Assembly (NCBI RefSeq): GCF_011045025.1
Contig: NZ_JAAKZX010000080.1
Coordinates: 1 to 39,427 of the forward strand
Source: Streptomyces ureilyticus
GTDB lineage: Bacteria > Actinomycetota > Actinomycetes > Streptomycetales > Streptomycetaceae
DNA: 39,427 bases
Reading direction: 5' to 3'
Below, one piece after another: positions 1 through 8,516 of the stretch. Position numbers and translations under genes: made by a program. Below the pieces are notes generated by a model. It ran no database searches, was not told where the DNA came from, and saw only the letters and a program-made list of their open reading frames with translations. The first letter of the stretch is position 1. The number at the start of each line of letters is the position of its first letter.

Positions 1-1
1 C

Positions 2-1663
2 CCCGCCCCCGTCCCCAGGGCAGGCAGGCGGGAGTGGACCGGACTCGCCGTCCTGGCGCTGCCCACCCTGCTGATCTCGATGGACGTCACGGTCCTCTAC
101 CTGGCCGTCCCGCAGCTCAGCGCCGACTTGGCACCCAGCAGTTCCCAACTGCTGTGGATCCTCGACGTCTACGGCTTCCTCGTCGCGGGCTTCCTGATCG
201 CCATGGGCGTGCTGGGCGACCGGATCGGACGCCGGCGCCTGCTGCTGGCCGGCGCCGCCGCGTTCGGCGCCGCGTCCCTGATCGCCGCCTGGTCGACGAG
301 CGCGGAGGTGCTCATCGCCAACCGGGCCCTGCTGGGCATCGCCGGAGCCACGCTGATGCCCTCCACGCTGGCCCTGATCCGCAACATGTTCCAGGATCCG
401 CGCCAGCGCACCGCCGCCATCGCCGTGTGGATGTCCAGCTTCACGGTCGGCATGACGCTGGGGCCGCTCGTCGGTGGCGCCCTGCTGGAGCACTTCTGGT
501 GGGGCTCGGTGTTCCTGCTCGGCGTGCCGCCCATGGTGCTCCTGCTGGTGGTGGGCCCGATGCTGCTGCCCGAGTACCGCGACCCCGACCCGGGCCGGCT
601 GGACCTGAGCAGCGTGGCCCTGTCGGTCGCCGCGATGATCTCGCTGGTGTACGGGGTCAAGGAGCTGGCCAAGGACGGCGTCGCCCCCGTGCCGGTGCTC
701 GTCCTGGCGGCGGGGCTTGTGCTCGGGTATGTCTTCGTCCGCCGGCAGCGGCGGCTGACCGACCCGCTGCTGGATCTGCGGCTGTTCTCCGACCGGGCGT
801 TCAGCGCCTCCCTGCTCACGCTGACGCTCTCGTTGTTCGCGATGTCCGGGCTGTTCTTCTTCCTCTCCCAGTACATGCAACTCGTCCTCGGGCTCTCGCC
901 GTTCGAGGCGGGACTGTGGACGCTGCCGCAGACGGCGGCGATGATCGTCGCGGCGGCCGTGACCCCGGCGCTGGTCAAGCGTTCCCGCCCGGCCTACGTC
1001 ATGGGGGGCGGACTGGTGGTCGCGGCGGTGGGCTTCCTGATGTTCACCCTGCTGGACGGTTCCGACGACCTGGTCCTCATGGCCGCCGGAACGGTCGTCT
1101 TCGCCGCGGGCATCAGCCCCATGTCGATCCTGGGTGTGGACATGATCGTGGGCGCGGCGCCGCCCGAACGCGCCGGTGCGGCCTCCGCCCTCTCCGAGAC
1201 CAACCAGGAGTTCGGCATGGCGATCGGCGTCGCCGTGCTCGGCAGCGTCGGTACGGCGGTGTACCGGGCGCAGCTCACGGACGCCCTGCCCGCCGGGGTG
1301 CCAGGCGCTGTCGCTGAGACCGCGCGGGACACTCTGGGAGGGGCGCTTGGCGCGGCGAGCGCGCTGCCCGAGGGGACGGGCTCCGCCCTCGTCGCCGCCG
1401 CGCGAGCGGCCTTCGTGGACGGGCTGCACGTCAACGCGGTCATCGGGGCGGTGCTGGTGGTGCTGGCAGCGGTACTGGTCGTGTGGCTGCTCCGGGATGT
1501 CGAGCCGGTCGACCCGGAGAGCGCGGAGGCTGCCGCCGCGGAGGTCGCCGCTGGGGCGGCGGTTGCCGGGGGTTCGCCGGAGTCCGGCGACGGTGCGTCG
1601 CCGTCGCCGTCGCCGTCGCCGGACTCCACACCGACTGCGGGTCGGTCGGACGTCCGCGTCTGA
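2..1663 (+). CDS. MFS drug exporter, DHA2 (14-TM) family, 5'-truncated by window edge
   Basis: Proton-driven multidrug efflux permease of the inner membrane, related to QacA/SmvA. The frame is open to the first base; the residues RREWTGLAVLALPTLLISMD before the first internal ATG (80) are a normal first helix of this family, so the true start lies outside the window. Visible hallmarks are the loop 2-3 motif GDRIGRRR, the DVTVLYLAVPQL first helix and about 14 hydrophobic segments. The C-terminus carries a long Ala/Ser/Pro-rich tail after the last helix; inside it about five copies of the hexamer tcgccg (1596-1620) encode a Pro-Ser run. A strong terminator follows. Substrate cannot be told from sequence. 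Confidence 0.9.
   Translation, partial: PAPVPRAGRREWTGLAVLALPTLLISMDVTVLYLAVPQLSADLAPSSSQLLWILDVYGFLVAGFLIAMGVLGDRIGRRRLLLAGAAAFGAASLIAAWSTSAEVLIANRALLGIAGATLMPSTLALIRNMFQDPRQRTAAIAVWMSSFTVGMTLGPLVGGALLEHFWWGSVFLLGVPPMVLLLVVGPMLLPEYRDPDPGRLDLSSVALSVAAMISLVYGVKELAKDGVAPVPVLVLAAGLVLGYVFVRRQRRLTDPLLDLRLFSDRAFSASLLTLTLSLFAMSGLFFFLSQYMQLVLGLSPFEAGLWTLPQTAAMIVAAAVTPALVKRSRPAYVMGGGLVVAAVGFLMFTLLDGSDDLVLMAAGTVVFAAGISPMSILGVDMIVGAAPPERAGAASALSETNQEFGMAIGVAVLGSVGTAVYRAQLTDALPAGVPGAVAETARDTLGGALGAASALPEGTGSALVAAARAAFVDGLHVNAVIGAVLVVLAAVLVVWLLRDVEPVDPESAEAAAAEVAAGAAVAGGSPESGDGASPSPSPSPDSTPTAGRSDVRV
1596..1620 (+). repeat. Hexanucleotide repeat in the MFS C-terminal tail
   Basis: About four to five tandem copies of tcgccg encode alternating Ser-Pro in the cytoplasmic tail of the exporter. 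It keeps frame, so copy-number change would alter tail length only. Confidence 0.7.
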
Positions 1664-1698
1664 CGTCCGCCGGGCCCCGGCGTGACGGACGGTGCCCG

Positions 1699-1732
1699 AC
1701 GGCCCCGGCCTGGTCCGCCGGGCCGGGGCCGT
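1699..1732. terminator. Bidirectional rho-independent-type terminator
   Basis: Perfect 12-bp inverted repeat acggccccggcc (1699-1710) / ggccggggccgt (1721-1732) with a 10-base loop, followed by tttaa. It separates the rightward MFS gene from the leftward gene ending at 1733, so it serves both. Confidence 0.85.
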
Positions 1733-2197
1733 TTAAGGGGCGCTTCCGGTGGTGTCCTCGCCGCGGTGCTTTGCGGCCCGTTTCGTGGCGCGTGCCGTGA
1801 TGGTGACCTGCTTGGTTCGCAGTACGGACCCGCTGCCGGTCTCGCGGATCACGGAGACGCCCTCGCTGCGGAATGTGTCGCCGTCGAGCATCGCGAGCTG
1901 GTCGATGTCCACCCAGGCGACGCAGTCGCCGGCCTCCGGCCCCCGCTCGTCGAAGAGGGGTTCGGCCACGCGGAACGCGAAGCCGCCGGGCCCGGTGGAC
2001 TCCCAGTGCCCGGCGCCGCCGCCGGAGAGGAAGACCCGGCCGTCGCCGGTGAAGTGGAGCACCACCGCCGACGTCTCCGTCTCCCGGTGTACCTGCGCCG
2101 CCCACGCCCCGACGGGCCCACCGCCCTCGGCCGGGGGAGGTGGGCCCGTCGGGGCGGCGGCAAGGGCGGTGGGGTCCGTGCGCGGAGTGGCAGTCAT
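1733..2197 (-). CDS. Small hypothetical protein, first of three paralogues in the window, no signal peptide
   Basis: About 154 residues from the ATG at 2197; a longer frame reaches 2269 but its extra residues look non-coding. The domain starts at residue ~28 with PVGAW and continues through VVLHFTGDGRVFL, HWESTGPGGFAFRV, a VDIDQLA stretch and a FRSEGVSVI strand, the same series of short beta strands seen in the proteins at 8637-9224 and 10626-11129. Those two carry secretion signals; this one has a Pro/Gly-rich N-terminus instead. I do not recognise a named family; a small beta-barrel fold is likely from the strand pattern. Start choice is uncertain because the ribosome site is weak and a strong hairpin lies in the first codons. 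Confidence 0.65.
   Translation of the reverse strand: MTATPRTDPTALAAAPTGPPPPAEGGGPVGAWAAQVHRETETSAVVLHFTGDGRVFLSGGGAGHWESTGPGGFAFRVAEPLFDERGPEAGDCVAWVDIDQLAMLDGDTFRSEGVSVIRETGSGSVLRTKQVTITARATKRAAKHRGEDTTGSAP
2106..2155. repeat. 17-bp perfect inverted repeat inside a coding region
   Basis: gccccgacgggcccacc (2106-2122) is the exact reverse complement of 2139-2155, with a 16-base spacer that can itself pair partly. It lies about 15 to 30 codons into the small hypothetical gene, just before its conserved domain. It looks like a terminator stem but has no T-run; it could hinder translation or mark a misjudged start. Confidence 0.75.
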
Positions 2198-2280
2198 GCG
2201 CCCAGGGTTGCGCAGGTCCCTCGAACACCTGTCGAGCCCTGGAGGGCCGCAGAAGCCGCTGCCGCGCACCCGTCCCTGCC

Positions 2281-2330
2281 TACAAGACAGACAAGACAGA
2301 TATGACAGACATCACAGATAAGGCAGATGG
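2281..2330. repeat. Short acagac-type repeats in an AT-richer spacer
   Basis: The spacer between the polyamine gene and the small hypothetical gene holds several spaced copies of a gacaga core and is clearly less GC-rich than its surroundings. No gene or clear promoter is seen in it. Confidence 0.5.
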
Positions 2331-2346
2331 TCTCGACCGCGGGCGG

Positions 2347-3951
2347 TCAGTAGTTCTCCCACTCGTCCAGTACGTACTCCAGCACGGCCGGTTCCATCAG
2401 CGTGCTCGGCCGTACGTCCTGGCGGCGGCGGTCCACGGGGAACACCGCGGCGGCCTTCAGGACCGCCTCGTCCAGGTAGCGCAGTCGCGGGGCGTCCGAT
2501 GCCAGCCGCAGCGGTGGGGACGTGCCGCCGCCCGGGGTGGCCAGGACGTAGCCCCAGTTGCCGAAGCTCGGTACGTCGACCTGGAACTGGTTGGTCGCGT
2601 AGCCCGCCGTCTCGATCGTCTTCGCGATCGACCAGTACGTCTTCGGCGCGAAGAACGGCGACCCGCTCTGCACCATCACCCTGCTCTGCGGCGTCAGGAC
2701 CTGGCCGAGCAGGTGGTAGAACTCCACCGAGTACAGCTTGGCCAGCGCCGCCGTGTCCGGGTCGGGGAAGTCGATGACGACCGCGTCGTAGTGCTGCCGG
2801 GCGCCGCGCAGCCAGTTGAAGGCGTCGGCGTTGACGACCTTGACCCTCGGGTCGTCGAGCGCCTTGTCGTTGAGGTCGCGCAGGGGCTTGAAGTCGCGTG
2901 CGAGCCGAGTCATCGCCGGGTCCAGTTCCACGAGCGTGACGTGCTGGACGTCGTCGTAGCGCAGCACCTCGCGCAGGGCGAGGCCGTCGCCGCCGCCCAT
3001 GATCAGCACGTTGGCGCGGGAACCGGAGAGGGCGGGGTGGACGAGGGACTCGTGGTAGCGGTACTCGTCGACGGAGCTGAACTGGAGGTCGCCGTTGAGG
3101 AAGAGACGCATGTCCGGTTCGCCGGTGAAGGCGGTGGAGCGGGTGACGACGATCTCCTGGTACGACGTCGTCTCCGTGTGGACGATCGGGTCCCGGTACA
3201 TCTGCTGGCGCGCGGTCACCTCCAGGTCGTCCGCGAGCGCGTAGGTCGTACCGAGCACGGCCAGGACCGCCGTGACCCCGGCCAGCAGAGCATTGCGCAC
3301 CCAGCGCCGGATCTGCCGGCGGAAGATGAACACCACCACGATGACTCCGGCCACCGCGTTGACCACGCCGACCACCAGTGTGCCCTTGAGCTGGCCGAAC
3401 GTCGGCAGGAGCCACAGCGGGAAGCCCAGGCCGCCGACCAGCGCGCCGATGTAGTCGACGGCGAACATGTCGGCGACCGCGCTGCCCGCCTCCTGCCGCC
3501 GGATCCGCTGGAGCAGGGTCATCAGCAGCGGGATCTCGGCGCCGATCAGCAGGCCGACGGCCACCGCGACCACGATCATCGCCGGGGTGTACAGCTGGAG
3601 CCAGGCGAACGCCGCGTACAGCACCAGCACCGACAGTCCGCCGACCAGCGCCAGCACACCCTCCACGAGCGCGAACGCGCCCACCGCGCGGCGGCGCAGG
3701 GGTTTGGCGGCGAGGGAGCCGAGCCCCATGGCGCACACCATCACGGAGATCACCACGGAGGTCTGGAGCACCGAGTTGCCGATGAGGTAACTGCCCAGTG
3801 CGGTCAGGGCCAGCTCGTAGACGAGGCCACAGGCCGCGCAGAGGAAGACAGCGAACAGCAGCAGGAAACGAGCCCCCCGGGTGTGCCGGACGGCCGGGGG
3901 GCGGGAGGGCGCCGCGGTGGTGTCGCGGCCTTGCACGGTGGTGGCGCTCAT
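2347..3951 (-). CDS. speE: Membrane-bound polyamine aminopropyltransferase (spermidine synthase family)
   Basis: Transfers an aminopropyl group from decarboxylated S-adenosylmethionine to a polyamine. The 534-residue protein has an N-terminal part of about 230 residues with some seven membrane helices (starting FLLLFAVFLCAACGLVYELA), then a soluble spermidine-synthase domain with the nucleotide-binding motif IMGGGDGLALREVL and the catalytic-loop motif VIDFPDPD. This fusion to a membrane domain is typical of the actinobacterial form. It is the last gene of a four-gene leftward operon and starts 12 bases after the DUF350 gene stops. The actual acceptor amine is unknown; some family members act on thermospermine or agmatine. 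Confidence 0.88.
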   Translation of the reverse strand: MSATTVQGRDTTAAPSRPPAVRHTRGARFLLLFAVFLCAACGLVYELALTALGSYLIGNSVLQTSVVISVMVCAMGLGSLAAKPLRRRAVGAFALVEGVLALVGGLSVLVLYAAFAWLQLYTPAMIVVAVAVGLLIGAEIPLLMTLLQRIRRQEAGSAVADMFAVDYIGALVGGLGFPLWLLPTFGQLKGTLVVGVVNAVAGVIVVVFIFRRQIRRWVRNALLAGVTAVLAVLGTTYALADDLEVTARQQMYRDPIVHTETTSYQEIVVTRSTAFTGEPDMRLFLNGDLQFSSVDEYRYHESLVHPALSGSRANVLIMGGGDGLALREVLRYDDVQHVTLVELDPAMTRLARDFKPLRDLNDKALDDPRVKVVNADAFNWLRGARQHYDAVVIDFPDPDTAALAKLYSVEFYHLLGQVLTPQSRVMVQSGSPFFAPKTYWSIAKTIETAGYATNQFQVDVPSFGNWGYVLATPGGGTSPPLRLASDAPRLRYLDEAVLKAAAVFPVDRRRQDVRPSTLMEPAVLEYVLDEWENY

Positions 3952-3963
3952 TGCTGGGCGCTG

Positions 3964-4401
3964 TTACGAGATCGCCGCGCCGACCATGAACCCGGTGCCC
4001 AGGTACATGCCGGCCTGGACCCAGGCGGCGGGGTGCGGACGGTCGCCTTGGTCGTCGAGGACGACCGCGCCCATCTGGCCCGGCGTGACCACGCCGATCA
4101 CGATGCCGACGACGGTCATCACCAGCACCCCGGCCAGGCCGTACAGCAGCGTGCTGACCAGGCCGTAGCCGAGGCCCTGCTCGGACTCGCTCGCCTCGAT
4201 GGCCTTCATGATGACCAGGCCCACGGCGACGGACTGGCTGCCCAGCAGGACGGCCGCGCCGCGGTTCCGGTCGGTCCACACCACGTGGTACAGCTTGCCC
4301 GGCGTGACGAGGTCGAGGGCGATGAACCCGACGGCCATCACGACGAGGCCCACGACTCCGTAGAGCAGGGACTGGCCGGTCGACTCGAAGATCTCGGTCA
4401 C
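3964..4401 (-). CDS. DUF350 family integral membrane protein
   Basis: 145 residues with four predicted membrane helices, arranged as two similar halves: helix, then a Thr-Pro-Gly segment (LVTPGKLYHVV and VVTPGQMGAVV), which is the internal duplication seen in the DUF350 family. Function is unknown. The gene lies between the DUF4247 lipoprotein and the polyamine transferase; this neighbourhood recurs in actinobacteria and suggests a shared envelope or polyamine role, which is inference. Confidence 0.85.
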   Translation of the reverse strand: MTEIFESTGQSLLYGVVGLVVMAVGFIALDLVTPGKLYHVVWTDRNRGAAVLLGSQSVAVGLVIMKAIEASESEQGLGYGLVSTLLYGLAGVLVMTVVGIVIGVVTPGQMGAVVLDDQGDRPHPAAWVQAGMYLGTGFMVGAAIS

Positions 4402-4462
4402 TGCGTTGCCTTTCTTGGGGGCGGGGTCGAGGCGCGATCAAGGTGCTGTGCGGGAGGAACGC

Positions 4463-4486
4463 GGGATGCGTCGGGGGATGCGTCGG
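4463..4486. repeat. 12-bp tandem duplication
   Basis: gggatgcgtcgg occurs twice in a row (4463-4474, 4475-4486) in the 110-base spacer between the DUF4247 and DUF350 genes. Confidence 0.8.
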
Positions 4487-4511
4487 GGGTGATCCGGCCG
4501 GTCATCGGGCG

Positions 4512-4916
4512 TTACTTGCCCTCGCCGGGGCCGCCGCCGCGGAAGCTCGCGCTGTCCGGGTCCGGCCAGGAGATGAGGTGCCGCTTGTGGCGGCGGTAGC
4601 CGTCGCGGTAGTCCTCGATCTCGATCAGGCTGCCGCTCCGGTGCGGCGAGACGGTGACCATGTCGTCGCCGTAGCGCAGGAACTCCATGCTGTCGCCGGA
4701 GGTACGGTCCTGTGCCGCCCGCTCGGTGTGGATTGCCTGGGCGACCTCGCTCGGGGTGCTGTTCGAGTCGCGCCAGTCCGCCCCGGTCTCGGTGTATGTC
4801 TTCCCGATCCAGTCGCGCGGGACCGCGTCGTCGTCCCCGTCGCCGGAGCAGGCGGTGAGCAGGGTCGCGGCCAGCGCGGCCGCCACCGCTGCGCGGACGA
4901 GTCGGGCGCTGTTCAT
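4512..4916 (-). CDS. DUF4247 family lipoprotein
   Basis: 134 residues. The N-terminus is a lipoprotein signal: positively charged start, hydrophobic stretch AAVAAALAATLLTAC with the lipobox LTAC and a cysteine at about residue 23, then an acidic linker. The exported domain begins with the PRDWIGKTYTETG segment and ends in an RHLISWPDPD region rich in aromatic and charged residues. The family is of unknown function and occurs beside DUF350 and DUF2617 genes. ATGA overlap (4913-4916) with the upstream DUF2617 gene indicates translational coupling. Confidence 0.85.
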   Translation of the reverse strand: MNSARLVRAAVAAALAATLLTACSGDGDDDAVPRDWIGKTYTETGADWRDSNSTPSEVAQAIHTERAAQDRTSGDSMEFLRYGDDMVTVSPHRSGSLIEIEDYRDGYRRHKRHLISWPDPDSASFRGGGPGEGK

Positions 4917-5482
4917 CGGGCCTCCAGCCGGCTGTACGTCGATACGATCTGGCCGTTTTGCGGATACGTGTGCCAGGTGCGCCAGACGAGCCCGGCGCCG
5001 TACGGTCCCTCGACCGTTTCGACGACCACCGCGGTGACCGCCTCCGGTGAACCGGGGAAGACTCCGCGCAGGCTGTGCTCGGCGTCGGTGGCCCGGCCGA
5101 GGACCTGCGCCACCTCGGCACTGAACTCCTCGGGAGTCAGCCGGCGAGTGGTGGCGCCGAAGTCATAGTCCCAGCCCGGCAGTTGACGGGTGCAGGTCTC
5201 GGGCAAACCCCTCACCGCGCCCCGCAGACAGGCCACCGTCTCTCGCACGGGACCGGCGAACACCTGGTGCGAGGCCCCGAGCAGCCGCAGCCGGACATCC
5301 AGCCCGCCGAGCGACACCACACGTTCTGCCAGCGCCGGACGCTCCGTCAGGTCCAGCGAGAAGCAGAGTTGATCCGCATCCGTGTCCAGATAGGGGGCGT
5401 CCAGAGAAACGGCGTCCAGAGAAACGGCGTCCACACGGCCCCCCGGTCGCTTCTTGCCATGATCGGCGCCCGAGTATGGCAC
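4913..5482 (-). CDS. DUF2617 family protein
   Basis: Cytosolic protein of up to 189 residues from the GTG at 5482; a second GTG at 5434 is equally possible and would remove a basic 16-residue extension. The core matches DUF2617: RLLGASHQVFAGPVRETVACL in pieces, a central GWDYDF segment and a C-terminal GLVWRTWHTYPQNG. It is the first gene of the leftward DUF2617-DUF4247-DUF350-polyamine transferase operon. A 15-bp tandem duplication (5399-5428) encodes repeated VSLDA near the N-terminus, so the start of this protein is variable in length. Confidence 0.8.
   Translation of the reverse strand: MPYSGADHGKKRPGGRVDAVSLDAVSLDAPYLDTDADQLCFSLDLTERPALAERVVSLGGLDVRLRLLGASHQVFAGPVRETVACLRGAVRGLPETCTRQLPGWDYDFGATTRRLTPEEFSAEVAQVLGRATDAEHSLRGVFPGSPEAVTAVVVETVEGPYGAGLVWRTWHTYPQNGQIVSTYSRLEAR
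5399..5434. repeat. 15-bp tandem repeat in the DUF2617 N-terminus
   Basis: The unit gcgtccagagaaacg is present twice plus a partial third copy, encoding repeated DAVSL residues in frame. Confidence 0.75.
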
Positions 5483-5501
5483 ATGTATTCGTGGGACTTG
5501 A

Positions 5502-5540
5502 GGGGTGGGGGAGGCGTCGGGGCGAAGAGCCTCCTACCCC
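5502..5540 (-). terminator. Possible terminator of the P450 operon
   Basis: Imperfect GC-rich inverted repeat, ggggtgggggaggc (5502-5515) against gcctcctacccc (5529-5540), in the 120-base gap between the reductase stop and the DUF2617 start. There is no clear U-run. Confidence 0.35.
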
Positions 5541-5603
5541 GCAGAGTTCAGTCCGCGCCCTCACCACACCGAGGGACCGTCGGCCGACAACGAACCCAAC
5601 CGC

Positions 5604-6866
5604 CTAACCAGCGGAGCGAACCCGCTGATACTCCTTCAGGTCGAAGCCCGGCCGGCACACCTCCGCAGGCCCGGGCAGCGCGGAGGCGGTGCGCTCGGCC
5701 AACAGTCGGCGGGTGATCATGTGGTCCGCCGGGCGGTTCACGGACTCGGTGCCGACCAGCCGTTCGCCGGTGAAGCAGAACACCGAGAAGCGGCCGCTCG
5801 CCACGTCGCCGGACACCACCGTACGGTCGTGGCCGGCGGTGATGCCCGCGAGCTGCACCCGCAGCCCGCACTGCTCGGTCCAGAACCAGGGGACCGCGGT
5901 GTACGGCTCCGGGGTGCCGCAGATGGCCGCGGCCACGCAACGGGCCTGGTCCGAGGCGTTCTGCACCGACTCCAGCCGCAGCGGACGCCCCGCGTACGGG
6001 CTCGGGAATCGCGCGCAGTCGCCGATCGCGTGGACGGCCGGGTCGGCGGTCCGCAGCGTCGCGTTGACGAGGACGCCGTCGCCGACGGGCAGGTCGGCGT
6101 CCGCGGCGAGTTCGGTGCGCGGGAGGACTCCGACGCCCATCACGACGACGTCCGCCCGGACACGTTCCGCGCCGTCGAGCTCGGCCACCCGCACCCGGCC
6201 CGTGTCGTCGCCGTGCAGGGCCACCAGCTCACGGCGCGTCATTACGCGGGTGCCGTGCGCGCGGTGCCGGTCGGCCAGGTGCTCGGCCAGGGCCGCGCTG
6301 ACGGAACGCCCCATGACCCTGGCCCCGGACTCGACCACCGTGACCTCCAGGCCCAGCAGCCGTGCCGTAGAGGCGAGTTCGAGCCCTACGAAGCCACCGC
6401 CGACGACCAACAGGTGTGCCCCGGGCCGCAGTTCCGCGCGCAGCGCGACGGCGTCACGCAGATCGCGGAGGGTGTGGACACCGGACAGCGAGGCGCCGGG
6501 CACCGGCAGCACCCGTGGCCGCGCGCCGGTGGCGAGGACGAGGTGGTCGTAACGCAGCCGCACGCGGCGTCCGCCGTCCCCGGCGAGGGTGATCCGCCGG
6601 TCGCCCGGGTCGATGGCGGTGACCGGGGTGCCGGTGATCAGCTCGACGTCCTGCGCCTCGAAGAACGACCGCGGACGCAGGGGGAGTTCGTCGGCCGGAG
6701 TGGATCCGGTGAGGTAGCCCTTGGACAGCGGCGGCCGCTGGTACGGGAGGGCGTCCTCCGCGCCGATCAGGGTGATCCGCCCGGAGAAGCCCCGGCTGCG
6801 CAGGGCGGCGGCGGTCTCGGTGCCGCCCTGCCCCGCGCCGACGACGACGACCGAGGGCGCGGCCAT
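5604..6866 (-). CDS. NAD(P)H-dependent ferredoxin reductase (FAD)
   Basis: Flavoprotein of 420 residues that passes electrons from NAD(P)H to the ferredoxin encoded just upstream. FAD-binding motif VVVGAGQGGTETA at residues 4-16, second dinucleotide motif LLVVGGGFVGLELA near residue 150, and the FAD-binding GDCARFPSP stretch near 275; it resembles putidaredoxin reductase. The ATG at 6866 overlaps the ferredoxin stop (TGATG), so the genes are coupled. A longer open frame to 7073 runs over the ferredoxin gene and is not the start. It completes a class I (three-component) P450 system. Confidence 0.9.
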   Translation of the reverse strand: MAAPSVVVVGAGQGGTETAAALRSRGFSGRITLIGAEDALPYQRPPLSKGYLTGSTPADELPLRPRSFFEAQDVELITGTPVTAIDPGDRRITLAGDGGRRVRLRYDHLVLATGARPRVLPVPGASLSGVHTLRDLRDAVALRAELRPGAHLLVVGGGFVGLELASTARLLGLEVTVVESGARVMGRSVSAALAEHLADRHRAHGTRVMTRRELVALHGDDTGRVRVAELDGAERVRADVVVMGVGVLPRTELAADADLPVGDGVLVNATLRTADPAVHAIGDCARFPSPYAGRPLRLESVQNASDQARCVAAAICGTPEPYTAVPWFWTEQCGLRVQLAGITAGHDRTVVSGDVASGRFSVFCFTGERLVGTESVNRPADHMITRRLLAERTASALPGPAEVCRPGFDLKEYQRVRSAG

Positions 6867-7189
6867 CAGGACTGCGCCTCCGGCAGGTGCACCAGCAGCC
6901 CGTCCATGGCGTCGGTGACGGGGAGCTGGCAGCTCAGCCTGCTGGTCTCGCGGCGGGGACTGGCCGTGCCGTAGAGCACGTCGTCCTCCACCTCGTGCAT
7001 GGGCGGCAGCGGCAGGGTGTTGGCGTCGTCGACGTAGACGTGGCAGGTGCCGCACTGCGCCGAGCCGCCGCACTGCGCCTCGATGCCGTCGATGTTGTGG
7101 AGCTTCGCGCCGCGCATCACGGTGCAGGGGGAGGCGACGTCGACGACGGTGTCGGTGCCGTCCGGGCTCCGGTAGGTGATCTTGGGCAT
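6866..7189 (-). CDS. [2Fe-2S] ferredoxin (adrenodoxin/putidaredoxin type)
   Basis: Electron carrier of 107 residues. The cluster ligands are Cys in CGGSAQCGTC (C-x5-C-x2-C) and the later Cys in SCQLP; ending and spacing are those of vertebrate-type or bacterial P450 ferredoxins rather than plant-type. A strong ribosome site (aggagga) sits before the ATG at 7189. It lies 41 bases after the P450 stop and overlaps the reductase start, giving a P450-ferredoxin-reductase operon. Confidence 0.92.
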   Translation of the reverse strand: MPKITYRSPDGTDTVVDVASPCTVMRGAKLHNIDGIEAQCGGSAQCGTCHVYVDDANTLPLPPMHEVEDDVLYGTASPRRETSRLSCQLPVTDAMDGLLVHLPEAQS

Positions 7190-7230
7190 GGGTGTCCTCC
7201 TCGTTGGTGTTCCGGCGGGGCCCGCGGGCG

Positions 7231-8460
7231 TCACCAGGTGACCGGGAGCTCCCAGAGGCCGTAGATCACGGCGCCCTCCTTGCGCGGGATCTCCGCGAAC
7301 GGCTTGGCCAGCCGCAGGGTCGGGATGCGCTGGAACAGCTTGCTCCAGACGATCTCCAGCTCCAGGCGGGCGAGGTCGGCGCCGATGCAGTGGTGCACGC
7401 CGTGGCCGAAGCCGAGGTGCTTGCGGGTGCCGCGGCTGAGGATGACCTTCTCCGGCTCCGGGAAGACCTCCGGGTCGCGGTTGGCGGCGAGGCCCAGGCA
7501 CAGGATGCCGTCGCCCTTGCGGATCACCTGCCCGCCGATCTCGATGTCCTCCAGCGCGACCCGCGGCACCGCCGTGTCGCCGATGGTCGCGATCCGGATG
7601 AGTTCCTCGACCGCGGGTTTGACCAGCTCAGGGTCCGCCTTCAACTGCTCCAGCTGGTCCGGGTTCTCCAGCAGGCAGGCCGTGCCGAGCGAGATTTGGC
7701 TGGCGGTGGTCTCGTGGCCGCCGTTCATCAGCAGCCGGACCATGTTGAACAGGTCGCGGTCGGTGTACTCCTCGCCGGACGCCTCGTAGTCGGCCATCGC
7801 GCGGCTGAGCAGGTCCTCGCCGGGCTCCCGCTTCTTCAGCTGGATCAGGTCGTCGACGTACGCGTTGACCTCGACGATCGCGGCCTGGCGCTCCTCCGCG
7901 CTGCTGTGCCCGCCGAGCAGGGCGGTGCCGTGCTTGATGAAGAAGTCGTGCTTGTCGTGGGGTATGCCGAGGAGTTCGCAGATGACCGTCATCGGGACGG
8001 GCAGCGAGAAGGCGTGGTGCAGGTCGACCGGTGGCGCGGTCGCCAGCATCCGGTCGATGTGCTCGTCGACGATCTCCTCGATACGCGGGCGCAGCTTCTT
8101 GACCTGGCGGCTGGTGAAGGTGAGCGCCGCCTTGCGACGGGTCTTGGTGTGCTGCTCGCCGTCGTAGCCGATGAAGGAGGTCTCCGTGCGGAACTCCGGC
8201 GGCGCGATGAAGTAGAATGGGAAGTTGTCGTGCTTGCGCGAGGCGCTGACCCGGGGGTCGGTGAGCAGCTGACGGATGGTGTGGTAGCCGGTGACCGTCC
8301 AGATCCGCAGCCCCGAACCGGTCAGGGTGACCTGCGAGACGTCCTTCTCGATCATCTCCGGGTACTCGGCGGGCATGCTGAACGGGCAGCCGCGCTGGTA
8401 CGGGAAGGTTGGGGGCGCGGTCTCGGAATCGGCGCCGGACGGACTGGGGCGGGGTGTCAT
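7231..8460 (-). CDS. Cytochrome P450 monooxygenase
   Basis: Soluble bacterial P450 of 409 residues from the ATG at 8460, which has a ggga ribosome site; an upstream extension to 8535 is not needed. I-helix oxygen-activation motif GGHETT at 247-252, ExxR (EELIR) at 286-289, and heme-binding FGHGVHHCIG at 351-360 with Cys358. GGHETT replaces the common AGxDT but keeps the acid and Thr. It is followed by its own ferredoxin and reductase. The nearby MbtH-A-PCP gene recalls NovH/NovI and NikP1/NikQ, where a P450 hydroxylates an aminoacyl-PCP; this pairing is inference because the genes are about 3 kb apart on opposite strands. Confidence 0.93.
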   Translation of the reverse strand: MTPRPSPSGADSETAPPTFPYQRGCPFSMPAEYPEMIEKDVSQVTLTGSGLRIWTVTGYHTIRQLLTDPRVSASRKHDNFPFYFIAPPEFRTETSFIGYDGEQHTKTRRKAALTFTSRQVKKLRPRIEEIVDEHIDRMLATAPPVDLHHAFSLPVPMTVICELLGIPHDKHDFFIKHGTALLGGHSSAEERQAAIVEVNAYVDDLIQLKKREPGEDLLSRAMADYEASGEEYTDRDLFNMVRLLMNGGHETTASQISLGTACLLENPDQLEQLKADPELVKPAVEELIRIATIGDTAVPRVALEDIEIGGQVIRKGDGILCLGLAANRDPEVFPEPEKVILSRGTRKHLGFGHGVHHCIGADLARLELEIVWSKLFQRIPTLRLAKPFAEIPRKEGAVIYGLWELPVTW

Positions 8461-8516
8461 CGTGAGTCCCTTCGGTCGGCAATGCGCAGGGCGCTCCGCT
8501 GGATAAGCAGCCTCCT

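Noticed and set aside
2140..4599. Long open frame on the plus strand over the polyamine operon
   Set aside because: Shadow of high-GC coding DNA on the other strand; its Gln/His/Arg-rich translation has no motifs.
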